Of a DNA stretch of 59,102 nucleotides, positions 16,551 to 28,482 are shown piece after piece (positions within the stretch are counted from its first letter, which is position 1; every line of letters begins with the position of its first letter). The stretch is taken from positions 1 through 59,102 of the forward strand of contig DASZMX010000109.1 in assembly GCA_035551475.1 (NCBI GenBank), in the 5' to 3' direction. The stretch is from DASZMX01 sp035551475 (GTDB lineage Bacteria > Verrucomicrobiota > Verrucomicrobiia > Limisphaerales > Palsa-1400). The notes below the pieces were generated by a model. It was given only the letters and a program-made list of their open reading frames with translations. It made no database searches and was not told where the DNA came from. The position numbers and the translations under genes are program-made.

Positions 16551-18472
16551 ATGAGCCCGGACGACATTTACCAAATCCGCACGAAAGCGGCGGGGCCTGG
16601 CGGAAAGCTGCCCATCACTGCGGACACCCTCCTGCAGGAGCCGAGCGGAAATTTATTTGGTTTGACGCAAAATGTCGGCATGGGCTGGCGGGCGCAGGAT
16701 TTGGGCGGCGACCAATTTCTCATCATTAGCACGCAAGGCGGATTGCGCGCGCCCACGGGCGAGCCGATCGCGCTCGGCTATCACACCGGGCATTGGGAAA
16801 TCGGGCTGCTGGTGGAAGCCGCGGCGCGGGAACTCCGGCGGCTGGGCTCCATTCCGTTCGCCGCCTATTGCTCCGATCCGTGCGACGGCCGCACGCAGGG
16901 AACAACTGGGATGTTTGACAGCCTGCCGTATCGCAACGACGCGGCGCAAATTTTCCGGCGCTTAATCCGCTCCCTGCCCCAACGGGCCGGCGTCATGGGC
17001 GTGGCGACCTGCGACAAAGGATTGCCGGCCATGATGATGGCGCTGGCGGCGATGCGCGATCTGCCGTGCGTATTGGTTCCGGGCGGTGTGACCTTGCCGC
17101 CGACCAACGGCGAGGACGCGGGCGCGGTGCAGACGCTCGGCGCGCGCTTTGCGCACGGGCTGATCACGCTGGAGGAAGCGGCGGAGCTGGGCTGCCGCGC
17201 TTGCGGAACCCCTGGCGGCGGCTGTCAATTTCTGGGCACGGCGGCGACGGCGCAAGTGGTGGGCGAGGCGCTGGGTCTCTCGCTTGCGCATACCGCCCTG
17301 GCTCCTTCGGGAGAATCAGTGTGGCGGGAAAACGCGACACGCTCCGCCGCCGCGCTGCAACATTTGCGCCGGCGCGGCTTGAAAATGCGCGACATTCTGA
17401 CGGACGCCAGCATTCACAACGCGATGGTCACGCACGCGGCGTTCGGCGGCTCAACCAACCTTTTGCTGCATGTGCCGGCCATTGCGCACGCCGCAGGGTT
17501 GCGCCGCCCCACCGTGGAGGATTGGACCGACATCAATCGCCGCACCCCACGCCTGGTAAGCGTCCTGCCCAATGGCCCGGTGCATCATCCGACCGTGCGC
17601 GTTTTCCTCGCGGGCGGGACGCCGGAGGTGATGCTGCACTTGCGGCGGCTGGGTTTATTGCGCACGGATGTCCTCACGGTGAGCGGCGAGACCCTGGGCC
17701 ATGTGCTTGACTCTTGGGAAAAATCGGAGCGGCGGGCGCGGTTTCGGCAGATTCTGCTGGAGCAAGACGGGGTGGAAGCCGACGAGGTTATATTCACGCC
17801 GGAACGGGCGTCCGCGCGCGGCCTGGGCGCCACGGTGGCTTTTCCGCGCGGCAACCTCGCGCCGGAGGGAGCGGTGGTGAAAACAGCGGCCATCGATCCC
17901 GCGCTTCTGGACGCGCACGGCGCGTATCGCAAGGAAGGGCCGGCGCGCGTGTTCGCGAGCGAAGCGGCGGCGATGGCCGCCATCAAGAATCGGCAGATCA
18001 AGGGCGGCGAAGTGCTGGTTCTCGCGGGCATCGGACCAATGGGCACCGGCATGGAGGAGACATACCAGGTGACGTCTGCCTTGAAACATTTGCCGTTTGG
18101 AAAGACCGTCGCGTTAATTACGGACGCGCGTTTTTCCGGCGTGTCCACCGGCCCCTGCATCGGGCATGTGGGGCCGGAAGCGCTCGCGGGCGGCCCGATT
18201 GGCAAAGTGCGCGATGGCGACTTGATTCGCATTGTGATTGACACGAAGTCCCTCACTGCCAGCGTGGATATGGTGGGAGCCGAGGGCCGGACATTCAACG
18301 CGGACGAAGGGACGCAGGTCCTGGCCGCGCGCCCGATGCGGGAGGATTTGCGGCCTGATCCCCGGCTGCCTGACGACACGCGTCTGTGGGCCGCGCTGCA
18401 AGACGTCAGCGGCGGAACGTGGGGCGGCTGCGTGTACGATCCCGAAATGATCCTCGCGCGATTGCGGCGCGC

Positions 18473-18476
<4 letters not shown>
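16551..18476 (+). CDS. yjhG: D-xylonate dehydratase (YjhG/YagF type, IlvD/Edd family)
   Basis: The 641-residue length matches the YjhG/YagF branch of the IlvD/Edd dehydratases (about 650) rather than IlvD (about 560-610). The N-terminus has the TLLQEPSGNLFGLTQNxGMGW block I recall from that branch. Candidate iron-sulfur ligands are C107/C111 in the CSDPCDG segment, C154 in CDKGLPA and C225 in GGGCQF. The enzyme would remove water from D-xylonate to give 2-keto-3-deoxy-D-xylonate (Dahms or Weimberg pathways), in the cytoplasm. No xylose dehydrogenase or aldolase is adjacent, so the pathway partners must be elsewhere; other sugar acids are possible substrates. Its stop overlaps that of rpoD on the other strand. 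Confidence 0.85.
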
Positions 18477-20341
<1,865 letters not shown>

Positions 20342-20357
20342 TATGGTTATCGCACGC

Positions 20358-20388
20358 CGTCTTCGTCAAGGAAGACGCGGAGTTTTTT
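20358..20388 (+). terminator. Terminator-like hairpin between mfd and rpoD
   Basis: CGTCTTC (20358-20364) and GAAGACG (20371-20377) form a 7-bp stem with a six-base loop; after four bases a run of six T follows (20383-20388). The T-run is on the plus strand, where no gene needs terminating nearby. On the minus strand the same stem would sit in the rpoD leader without a U-tail. It may therefore stop antisense transcription into mfd, or be a leader structure of rpoD. Confidence 0.35.
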
Positions 20389-20435
20389 AATATTTAAATT
20401 CACAGCGCGTTCGTCGATTGGCACAAGGAATGCGG

Positions 20436-23400
20436 TTAAATGGAGAGGAGAAATTTCTTGATTTCGTTCAAGCGCGCCGGGGCCGTGGTTTTTGCGAGCC
20501 GCGGAAATTTGCCGCCCACCATTAAAAAATCATTGTGACGCGTCAGCATCAGTTTTCCCTCCTTGGCTTCGACCAGCGAAATGGCGCGCTGCGCCGCCAG
20601 GATTTTCAGCTCCGCCACTTTCAGCGCCAGGTCCACCGCGTTCGGCAACGGGCCAAAGCGGTCGCGCAGTTCGTTCTTTAAATCACGCAATGCCTCGGGC
20701 GTGGCGGCCTGCCCCAGCTTGCGGTAAACCTCGATGCGCTGCGCCGGTTCCGGGATATAACCTGCGGGAAAATACGCCGGCGCCAAGCCCGTCGCGCCGC
20801 CGTTCTCGGTGAGCGCCAGGAAATCGAGGCGCACAATGGTTTCGGCGGGCGGCGGGACTTTCTCGCCTTTCAAAGTCGAGACGCTCTGCTTGAGCAATTG
20901 GCAATAGAGCTCAAAGCCCACGGCGGCGATATGCCCGCTCTGTTCGGGGCCCAGCAGGTTGCCGGCGCCGCGGATTTCCAAATCGCGCATGGCAATTTTA
21001 AAACCGCTGCCCAGGCTGGAATATTGCTTGATGGCGCTGATGCGTTTGCGCGCGTCCACCAACAGGCCGGCATGGCGCGGCAGGAGCAGATACGCATATG
21101 CCTGGTGCTTGTAACGGCCCACGCGCCCGCGCAACTGGTAAAGGTCGCTCAAGCCAAATCGGTCCGCGCGGTCGATGATGATGGTGTTCGCGTTCGGAAT
21201 ATCCAGGCCGCTTTCGATAATCGTCGTGGACAGCAGCAAGTCGAGCTTGCCGTCCACAAACGCGGTCATCACTTCTTCCAATTGATCGCTTTCCATTTGC
21301 CCGTGGCTCACGCCGATCCGGGCGTCCGGAACCAGGGCCCGCAGCCGCGCCGCCACCGATTCAATGTCAAATACACGGTTATGCAAAAAGAACACCTGCC
21401 CGCCCCGATTCAACTCCCGCTGGATGGCGTCGCGAATCGTCCGCTCATCGTAGGACGTGACGACCGTCTCCACCGGCAGGCGGTCCTGCGGCGGCGTTTC
21501 GATGGAGCTCATTTCGCGCGCCCCGGCCAGCGCCAGGTAAAGCGTGCGCGGAATCGGCGTGGCGGTCAGCGTCAGCACGTCAATCATGGTGCGGAGGCGC
21601 TTAAACCGCTCTTTGTGCATCACGCCAAAACGCTGCTCCTCATCGATCACGACCAGGCCGAGATCCTTAAATACGATGTCGCTTTGCAACAACCGATGCG
21701 TTCCGATGACAATATCGACCGCTCCGGCGGCCAGTTGCTTGATGACCTGCGCCTGTTCGCGCCGCGTGCGAAACCGCGAGAGCAGCTCAATCCGCACCGG
21801 ATAATCCGCCATCCGCTCCCGAAAATTGTTGAAATGCTGCTGGGCGAGAACCGTGGTCGGCACCAGCACCGCCGTTTGCTTGCCGCTCAACGCCGCCTTG
21901 AAGGCCGCGCGAATGGCCACTTCTGTTTTCCCATAGCCAACGTCGCCGCAAATCAAGCGGTCCATCGGTTTGGGCGCCTCCATGTCTTTTTTGGTGTTGA
22001 CGATGGCTTTCCACTGGTCGGGCGTTTCCTCGTAGAGAAAACTGTTTTCAAATTCGCGCTGCCAGCCGCTATCCACCGGGAAGGCATAGCCCGCCTGCGA
22101 AGCGCGCGCGGCCTGGATGGTCAGCATTTCACCCGCGAGGTCGCGCACGGAGGCCTCGGCTTGCGCCTTTGTTTTGGCCCAGCGCCCGCCGCCCAGCACG
22201 TTCAACGGCGGCCGTCCCCGTCCGGCCCCGACATATTTGCTCACCAGATGCGCTTCGCTGACGGGCACATAAAGTTTGGGAGAGGGATCGCTGGGATTGG
22301 CCGCGGCATATTCGATCACCAAACATTCGGCGCCCGTGTTGGCGACAAATTCCTCCCCGGGCAAACCCTTGCGCCCATGCGCCGCCGGCATCGGCTGCAA
22401 GCCAAGGTATTTGCCAATGCCATGCTGCAAGTGCACAACGTAGGAGCCTTCCTCCAACTCCGAAAAGTTGATGTCCAACAGCGAACGTGTGAATTGCGCA
22501 TGCGGCGATTTCAACCGGCGCGGACGCTGCGCCTTGTAACGCCCAAAAATCTCGGCGTCCGTCATCACCACGAGCCGCGCCGCGTCGCACATAAATCCAC
22601 GGGCCAGCGTCCCCAGATGCAGCCGCATGGCGCCCGGATTACCCAGGCCATATTCCCACCAGATTTCCTCGAACCGCTGCCGTTCGCCGTCGTTGTTGCA
22701 GAACAGATGCACCGTGTAATCCTGGCGCAGCCAGCGATGCGCCTGGGTGAAGAATTCCTTGCGTTGCGCCTCCGCAATGTGCGGCTCCGGGCGATGATCG
22801 CCAATCGGCCGATACACCTCCAACCCTTGGAAAGCCAGCAAAGCCTGTTTGCGCTCGAAAGGCAAATCCTCCACCAGGTTGGCCAACTCTTCTGTCAATT
22901 CAATGGTAATCCCCCCGCGTCCGCCCAGCGCGGCGCGAAAATCCTCCCAGGACGCCAGGAATGGATCTTCTCCCTCCCCTTGCCCCTCGTAACGCCGCGA
23001 CTGCTCTGCCAAAGCCTCCGGATCGCACAGCACGAAAAGCGCGCCATCCGGCAAATGATCGAGCAGGCTGCCAGGCGGACTTTTTTCCGCGTCGCGCTTC
23101 AGAAGGCCGAGTTCGCCGCCCGGTGGAATGACAATTTCCTCCAGCGTCTCGTTGGAAATTTGTGTGACAGGATCGAAGCGGCGCAGCGATTCCAACTCAT
23201 TGCCAAAGAATTCCAGGCGCACCGGCCAGGCATGGGTCAAGGGCCACAAATCGAGGATGCCGCCGCGCAACGCCATGTCGCCTTTTTGCGACACTTGCGC
23301 TTCCGGCTCGTAACCCGAATCTTCGAGGAACTCCACCAGGTCCAGCGGATCACACGCTTCACCCTTGGCCAGCCGGCGAATGCGCCGCTCCAATTCCGCA

Positions 23401-23867
23401 GGCGCGAATGTTTTCTGCCGCAACGCCGTCACGCTCGCCACCACCAATTGGTTTTTGCGCGTGCGAAGTGCCAAGAGCGTTTCCAGGCGATCACTCACCA
23501 CATCCGCGTGCGGCAGGCGCGCTTCGTGCGGCAGGATTTCCCAATCGGGAAAAAAATGGGGACGCGCCTCCCCGGCCAGCGCCGTCCACGTCTCCAAATC
23601 CTGAAACACTTGCTCCTGTTTCCGCAGCGCGTCGGCAACCACCACGACCGCGCGTCCCGGAAAGAGCCGCGCCAGCAAAAGGGCGAAATAAGGCTGGGCG
23701 GAAGGATGGACGGCGTCCAGTGACAACGATTCTCCCGCTTCCACGCGCCGCTGCAGGTCCTGCACGGCGGGAAGAGAACATACGACCGAGAACACGTCAC
23801 CGGCCGCGGCATCTGACCGGCTTTCAGCCAACGACGAGAAAGTCGTCCCAATCACTTCCAGCGTCAA
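20436..23867 (-). CDS. mfd: Transcription-repair coupling factor
   Basis: The 1143 residues are the usual Mfd length. An N-terminal UvrB-like region is followed by the CarD-like RNA polymerase interaction domain (GSYVVHLQHGIGKYLG, about residue 465). The helicase core comes next with Walker A DVGYGKTEVA near 640, the DEEQ box near 742, TATPIPRTL and the QLRGRVGR motif. A C-terminal TRCF domain ends the protein. It displaces stalled RNA polymerase at lesions and recruits UvrA. No ATG exists near the start; TTG 23867 or GTG 23855 are the candidates. It follows the response regulator gene after 24 bp and may be read from the same transcript. Confidence 0.95.
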   Translation of the reverse strand: MTLEVIGTTFSSLAESRSDAAAGDVFSVVCSLPAVQDLQRRVEAGESLSLDAVHPSAQPYFALLLARLFPGRAVVVVADALRKQEQVFQDLETWTALAGEARPHFFPDWEILPHEARLPHADVVSDRLETLLALRTRKNQLVVASVTALRQKTFAPAELERRIRRLAKGEACDPLDLVEFLEDSGYEPEAQVSQKGDMALRGGILDLWPLTHAWPVRLEFFGNELESLRRFDPVTQISNETLEEIVIPPGGELGLLKRDAEKSPPGSLLDHLPDGALFVLCDPEALAEQSRRYEGQGEGEDPFLASWEDFRAALGGRGGITIELTEELANLVEDLPFERKQALLAFQGLEVYRPIGDHRPEPHIAEAQRKEFFTQAHRWLRQDYTVHLFCNNDGERQRFEEIWWEYGLGNPGAMRLHLGTLARGFMCDAARLVVMTDAEIFGRYKAQRPRRLKSPHAQFTRSLLDINFSELEEGSYVVHLQHGIGKYLGLQPMPAAHGRKGLPGEEFVANTGAECLVIEYAAANPSDPSPKLYVPVSEAHLVSKYVGAGRGRPPLNVLGGGRWAKTKAQAEASVRDLAGEMLTIQAARASQAGYAFPVDSGWQREFENSFLYEETPDQWKAIVNTKKDMEAPKPMDRLICGDVGYGKTEVAIRAAFKAALSGKQTAVLVPTTVLAQQHFNNFRERMADYPVRIELLSRFRTRREQAQVIKQLAAGAVDIVIGTHRLLQSDIVFKDLGLVVIDEEQRFGVMHKERFKRLRTMIDVLTLTATPIPRTLYLALAGAREMSSIETPPQDRLPVETVVTSYDERTIRDAIQRELNRGGQVFFLHNRVFDIESVAARLRALVPDARIGVSHGQMESDQLEEVMTAFVDGKLDLLLSTTIIESGLDIPNANTIIIDRADRFGLSDLYQLRGRVGRYKHQAYAYLLLPRHAGLLVDARKRISAIKQYSSLGSGFKIAMRDLEIRGAGNLLGPEQSGHIAAVGFELYCQLLKQSVSTLKGEKVPPPAETIVRLDFLALTENGGATGLAPAYFPAGYIPEPAQRIEVYRKLGQAATPEALRDLKNELRDRFGPLPNAVDLALKVAELKILAAQRAISLVEAKEGKLMLTRHNDFLMVGGKFPRLAKTTAPARLNEIKKFLLSI

Positions 23868-23891
23868 GTGGAAGCGCGGCGGACAAGCGGG

Positions 23892-24344
23892 CTATTTGAA
23901 GGCGCTGGGCGGCGGCGGCTGGTTTATGGCCAGCCAATAGTAGCCCAATTGGCGGATCACTTCCTGGAATTCGGTGAAATTGATCGGCTTTTGGATATAG
24001 CTGTTCACGCCGCAATTGTAGCTCTCCACCAAATCGCGCTGCTGCTTCGAAGACGTCATCACCACCACCGGCACGGCTTTCGTGCGCGGGTCGGACTTGA
24101 CGGCGCGCAATATTTCCATGCCGTCCACCTTCGGCAGCTTCAAATCAAGCAGCACCACCTTGGGCGGGCTGTCGAACGTGCGCGCGCTGAAGGCGCCGCG
24201 GCAAAAAAGAAAATCCAAAGCCTCCTCCCCATCGCGCACGATATGAATTTTGTTGGCAATGTTGTGTTTTTCCAAAGCGTGAAGCGCCAGCTCCAAGTCG
24301 TTGGGGTTGTCCTCCACCAAAAGTATTTCAATCGGCTCGCTCAT
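23892..24344 (-). CDS. Single-domain response regulator (Rcp1-like)
   Basis: ATG 24344 gives 150 residues forming one receiver domain: acidic pair E11/D12, phospho-acceptor D67 in LLDLKLP, T97 in VMTSS and K119 in IQKPI. The extended beta4-alpha4 and long C-terminal tail with the NFTEFQEVI motif are typical of the Rcp1 group that partners with bacteriophytochrome-like and hybrid kinases. It has no DNA-binding output, so it acts through protein contacts. Its start codon overlaps the kinase stop in ATGA, so the two should work as a pair. A longer frame to 24422 is rejected because it lies inside the kinase gene. Confidence 0.9.
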   Translation of the reverse strand: MSEPIEILLVEDNPNDLELALHALEKHNIANKIHIVRDGEEALDFLFCRGAFSARTFDSPPKVVLLDLKLPKVDGMEILRAVKSDPRTKAVPVVVMTSSKQQRDLVESYNCGVNSYIQKPINFTEFQEVIRQLGYYWLAINQPPPPSAFK

Positions 24345-25861
24345 GCTGTTTTCTCCGCTGCGATCGGCTGGCCCAAAGTAAAATAGAACGCGGCCCCTTT
24401 GTCCAGTTCTGCTTCCGCCCAAATCCGGCCCCCGTGCAGCGTGACGATGCGCTGCACCGTGGCGAGCCCCACGCCCGTGCCTTCAAATTCGTCCGGGCGA
24501 TGCAGCCGCTGGAACACGCCAAACAATTTATTGGAATACTTCATGTTGAAGCCCACCCCGTTGTCGCGCACAAAGATCGCCGGCATCCCCTCCACCGCCA
24601 CCGTCCCGACCTCGATCATCGCCGCCGGGCGCGGACGAGTGTATTTGACAGCGTTGGAAATCAGGTTGGCGAACACTTGCTTGACCAGGCCCGGATCGCA
24701 ATTCATCGCCGGCAACGCCGCCACGCGCCAGTTGATCACGCGGTCCTTGGTTTCCGGCTTCAACTCCGCAATGACTTCGTCCACCAGCGGATTCAAAGGC
24801 GTCATTTCCTTTTGCAATTCCGCGCGGCCCACGCGGGAAAGATTCAACAGGTCGTCCACCAGGTGGCCCATGTTCTGCACGCCTTGGCGGATGCGGTCGA
24901 TGCAGCGTTTGGCCTCGGTGGAGATTTGCGTCTTCTGCTCTTCCTCCAGAATTTGCGCATAGGCGTCGATGTGCCGGAGCGGCGAGCGCAAATCGTGCGA
25001 GACGGAATAAGTGAACGCTTCCAGCTCGTGGTTGGCGGAGCGCAATTCGGCGGTGCGATTTTCCACCCGTTGCTCCAGCTCGGAATTCAAGGCGCGCACC
25101 GCGTCCGAGGATTTTTCCGCCTCATTCAAGGCGCGCTCCAATTTTTCCTGGTTCTCGCGCAAGGCGGCGTCGCGCTGGTGAATTTGCGTGAGCATGTGAT
25201 TGAAGGCGTCGGTGAGCGAGCCCAGCTCGTCCTTGCCCAATTTCTTGGCCCGCACCAGGTAATCCTTTTGCTCCGAAACCGCCCGCGCCGTATCCGCCAA
25301 CTCCAGAATGGGGCGGGAAATGCGGTCTTGCAGCCATTGCGACAGCAGCAGCGCGATGACGCTCGACCCAATCAGCACACACAATCCCATCGCGGCATAA
25401 AGCCGGAATCGTCCATAGGCCGGATTGAGGTCCCACTCCATGTATAATGTGCCCATCGGCTGGTTCTCCACCTCGATGGGCGTGAACATCCGCAAGGCGC
25501 TGGCTCCAAAACTGTATTGTGCGGGCTGCGGGCGCGGGAATTCGGACGCGGCCACCGACGCCGGATGGCTGGCCAGGAGCACGCCGCTTTTGTCATACAC
25601 GGCGGCCCGCATGATGGTTGGCTCCGCCCGCAGCTTGGACAAGATGTCCTGCGCAGTTTTTTCGTCATCGAACGCCACCGAGGCGCTGGTCTGGGCGGCG
25701 GTGATTTGCGCGATGGTCTGCGCGTTCTGGAGCAGGTTTTTGCGGAAGGACACCACTTCGTAAGCCGTGAAAGCCCCAGCAGTCAAGACTAACGCCACGG
25801 TGCTGGTCAGCATCATGACCGTGGTCAGCTTGCGCTTAATGGGGACATCACTGAGCATCAT
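24341..25861 (-). CDS. Sensor histidine kinase with CHASE8-like periplasmic domain
   Basis: The 506 residues show a first membrane helix (about 13-35), a periplasmic domain (about 36-154) with SVAFDDEKTAQDIL and AAVYDKSG motifs that look like CHASE8, a second helix (155-177), HAMP (178-230) and a coiled coil to about 280. The kinase core has H289 in VSHDLRSPL, the N-box at N403, and G-boxes DNGVGF (433-438) and GTGVGLA (461-467). CHASE8 is the sensor of the diguanylate cyclase YfiN, which is held in check by YfiR; a YfiR-like gene lies directly upstream here, overlapping by four bases. The kinase is thus probably controlled by that protein and phosphorylates the downstream regulator. Confidence 0.9.
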   Translation of the reverse strand: MMLSDVPIKRKLTTVMMLTSTVALVLTAGAFTAYEVVSFRKNLLQNAQTIAQITAAQTSASVAFDDEKTAQDILSKLRAEPTIMRAAVYDKSGVLLASHPASVAASEFPRPQPAQYSFGASALRMFTPIEVENQPMGTLYMEWDLNPAYGRFRLYAAMGLCVLIGSSVIALLLSQWLQDRISRPILELADTARAVSEQKDYLVRAKKLGKDELGSLTDAFNHMLTQIHQRDAALRENQEKLERALNEAEKSSDAVRALNSELEQRVENRTAELRSANHELEAFTYSVSHDLRSPLRHIDAYAQILEEEQKTQISTEAKRCIDRIRQGVQNMGHLVDDLLNLSRVGRAELQKEMTPLNPLVDEVIAELKPETKDRVINWRVAALPAMNCDPGLVKQVFANLISNAVKYTRPRPAAMIEVGTVAVEGMPAIFVRDNGVGFNMKYSNKLFGVFQRLHRPDEFEGTGVGLATVQRIVTLHGGRIWAEAELDKGAAFYFTLGQPIAAEKTA

Positions 25862-26406
25862 GGGGCGCCCACTCCCTCCTTCACAACATCGGCTAGTTGC
25901 AACAATCGTGAACTAATCGTCAACTGGCAAGCCCGCGCGGCCTCCAAATTGATCCGGAAACGGACTTTATTGTTGTCGGTGAAAAACCGAATGATTCCTC
26001 CGTGCGCGGTGAAATTATTAAGGTCGCTCACCGTGAGCATTTGCCGCCCTTGCAACTCCCGCATGATCGCCGCCAGCTTCGGCGCTTCGGAGGGTGAAAC
26101 AAACAGCACCTGGCATTGCTTGATTTCGTCGGGCGAGCTGAAGCGGCGAATTTGGATCGCATGCCCATTGCTCTTTTGGCCTTCGGCCACTTCATCGAGC
26201 GCGCCGCCAAAGGGATCAGGCCCCAGCACGCCAATCACCAGCGGACTGTTGGTGGAGGGAAACGCGCTCTTTGGCCAATCGACAAAATCCACGAAACGGC
26301 AGAGGTACGCAGCTTTGAGCTTATACTCCGGAGATTGCGCCCGCGCGTGCGGCGCCAGGGCCGCCAGCGCCACGGCCACCGCCAGGATGCGCCTTAAAAA
26401 CGCCAT
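25858..26406 (-). CDS. YfiR-like periplasmic protein (DUF4154)
   Basis: This 182-residue protein has a signal peptide (to A-R-A-Q, residue 24). Residues 25-175 match the YfiR/DUF4154 plan: EYxLKAAYLCRFxDFVDWP at the start, IGVLGPDPFG, the CQVLFVSPSE strand, and GGIIRFFTDNNKVRFRINLEAA near the end. In Pseudomonas YfiR is a periplasmic repressor that senses redox state and binds the YfiN sensor domain. Here it sits between a TonB-dependent receptor (13-bp overlap) and a CHASE8-type kinase (ATGA overlap). A role linking receptor occupancy or periplasmic conditions to the kinase is likely but unproven. Only C35 and a cysteine near 95 are found, so a disulfide switch may differ from YfiR. Confidence 0.85.
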   Translation of the reverse strand: MAFLRRILAVAVALAALAPHARAQSPEYKLKAAYLCRFVDFVDWPKSAFPSTNSPLVIGVLGPDPFGGALDEVAEGQKSNGHAIQIRRFSSPDEIKQCQVLFVSPSEAPKLAAIMRELQGRQMLTVSDLNNFTAHGGIIRFFTDNNKVRFRINLEAARACQLTISSRLLQLADVVKEGVGAP

Positions 26407-28340
26407 GTCACCTTTCCCAGCAGGCTTCGGACGATCGCTTCCTGTGCGGCATTCGGATAGCCGAACTCCACATGATGATTATGAAGCAGATTTTGCCCCA
26501 CGAGGGAAAGCTCCAGGTTCGGAGTGGCCCGCCATGCCAGGCGCGCGTCTAACTCAAAATACGACGGCACTTCGCCGGGCACATTGCCGGAGATATTGTG
26601 AATTTGATCCACGAAACGCAAACGGGCGTCCAGCGCAATGTCATGGGGCAAATCCATCGACGACCGAATGGAAAATTGATGCTCCGGATCCGCCGTCTCG
26701 CCAATGGCGCCGCTGTAATCCGCCGTTCCCGGCTTGCTGCGGATGTGCTCTTCGAGGAGGTCGTAGCCCGCCCGCAACCGCCACCACTCCAGGACCTGGT
26801 AGGCAGCGGTCAATTCCATGCCGTAGGTTTCCCCCGCCAGGTTGTTGGCAATGCGCAGCGGCAGTCCGGGCGTGATGCTGCGCAAATGGTCATAATTGTT
26901 ATAATATATGGAGGCGGACCCCGAGAATTGGCGCGTCCACTGCGCCCGATAACCGGCCTCATACGCCATGAGCGTTTCCGAGAGGAAAGATTTGTCGCCG
27001 ACCGCCAGGCTGCCGTCGGCCGGAAAAACCAAATCCTCGTCGATGCGCGAAGGCGTCCGCACCGCGCGCGACACCGCGGCCCAAACGGATTGCTTGGGCG
27101 TCAACGCCCAGGCGAGACGCCCGCTCGGTTCGACTTCCCAGCCGCTGTAATGGTTGTGCTCCACCTTGCTGCCGAGTGTCAAATGAACATCCTTCACCAG
27201 CGTGATTTCGTCCTGCGCGAACGCGCTGTAGATGCTTTGGTCCAAATGCGCCGGCAAAAAATTGATCAGCGGTCCATTGGCCACCCGGTCATTGAGCAGG
27301 CGATAGCCCAGGCCCCAAATGACATCATGCCGCTGCGCCACGCGCAGCCGATGCTGGAAATCCACGTCATACGTGCCGAGCGTTTCCGCAAACGAGCCCG
27401 GAATGTCGCGCCCGGTCTGGTCGTAATAGAGCTGCAGCGTCACATCGGACTCCTCGGAAAAAGCGTGCGTGAAACGTGTCAACAAATTTCCGCCGCTCAC
27501 GTGGGTGTAGCCGGCATTGAGGATCGATTCCGAGCTGTCGTAATAATCGCCTTGCAGCGTAACGGTGTTTTGCGCGGTCGGCAGCCAATCGCTGCGAAAG
27601 CCGGTCTGGCCGAAACGCCACGCGTCCCCCGCCCTTTCGCCCGTCGGCAGAATCTCTGACTCGCGGTCGAAATATTTTCCATAGACGCGCACAAACAAGT
27701 TGGACGCCGCCGCAAATCCGAAGCGCGCGCCGGTGAAATCCTGCCATTCATTGCCGCCGCCCGCCTCCAGATAAAGCCCCTGCGTGTCCTTGGCGCTTTT
27801 ACTGGTGATGTTGATCACGCCATTGACGGCGTTGGCGCCCCACAGCGTTCCCGCCGGGCCGCTGATCACTTCAATGCGATCCAGGTCGGCCAGCAAATAA
27901 TCCTGCGCATCCCAAAACACGCCGGAATAAAGCGGCGTGTAAACGGTGCGCCCGTCCATCAGCACGAGCAGTTTGTTGGCGGTCGTGCCATTGAAGCCGC
28001 GCGAGGAGATGGCCCAATCGTGGGAATTGATCTGCGCCACTTGCAAATTGTCCGCCAGGCGCAGCGCCTCGGGAATGTTCTGGGCGCCGCCGCGTTGCAT
28101 ATCGTCGGCCGTGACCACCTGAATGGCCGCGGGCGCGAGCGCAAAGGGTTCGGCTTCCTTGGAGACGGACGTCACATCCATCTGCATCAAATCTTCCAGG
28201 CTCAGGCGTTTGAGTTGCGCGGTGGGGATGGCATCGACGTCGCTGGGCTCCGCAAACAGCCCCGACGCCGCCAAACAAAAGCCCATAGCACACACTCTCG
28301 CGATCCGGCCTCCGCGACAGGCAGCAGCACGTTCACTCAT
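26394..28340 (-). CDS. TonB-dependent outer membrane receptor
   Basis: The 648 residues start with a signal peptide (about 1-31). A short segment LKRLSLEDLMQMDVTSVSK precedes the plug domain (about 60-170), which has IQVVTADDM, NIPEALR, GFNG, LVLMDGR and DRIEVISGPAGTLWGANAVNGVINI. The rest is a 22-strand barrel of beta-type sequence ending in the terminal Phe of WRF typical of outer membrane proteins. It should take up a siderophore, vitamin or oligosaccharide with TonB-ExbBD energy. It heads an operon with a YfiR-like protein, a histidine kinase and a response regulator. It could act as the ligand sensor of that pathway rather than only a transporter. No classic signalling N-terminal extension (STN) is present. 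Confidence 0.92.
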   Translation of the reverse strand: MSERAAACRGGRIARVCAMGFCLAASGLFAEPSDVDAIPTAQLKRLSLEDLMQMDVTSVSKEAEPFALAPAAIQVVTADDMQRGGAQNIPEALRLADNLQVAQINSHDWAISSRGFNGTTANKLLVLMDGRTVYTPLYSGVFWDAQDYLLADLDRIEVISGPAGTLWGANAVNGVINITSKSAKDTQGLYLEAGGGNEWQDFTGARFGFAAASNLFVRVYGKYFDRESEILPTGERAGDAWRFGQTGFRSDWLPTAQNTVTLQGDYYDSSESILNAGYTHVSGGNLLTRFTHAFSEESDVTLQLYYDQTGRDIPGSFAETLGTYDVDFQHRLRVAQRHDVIWGLGYRLLNDRVANGPLINFLPAHLDQSIYSAFAQDEITLVKDVHLTLGSKVEHNHYSGWEVEPSGRLAWALTPKQSVWAAVSRAVRTPSRIDEDLVFPADGSLAVGDKSFLSETLMAYEAGYRAQWTRQFSGSASIYYNNYDHLRSITPGLPLRIANNLAGETYGMELTAAYQVLEWWRLRAGYDLLEEHIRSKPGTADYSGAIGETADPEHQFSIRSSMDLPHDIALDARLRFVDQIHNISGNVPGEVPSYFELDARLAWRATPNLELSLVGQNLLHNHHVEFGYPNAAQEAIVRSLLGKVTWRF

Positions 28341-28482
28341 AATTTCTCAGACCTACGAACGCAGACACTGTTGTTTGGCAGCGTCAATCAAACACCATTT
28401 CCCGCATCGGCACAAGCGGAAAAGGCGTTTTCAGATTGACTGCCCGCGCGTTTTTGCGATTGTCATGCCGCACCGTCTGCCG

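Noticed and set aside
20898..23723. 941-codon plus-strand frame opposite mfd
   Set aside because: It lies inside the well-conserved mfd gene, has no recognisable domain and no convincing start; long antisense frames are expected at this GC content.
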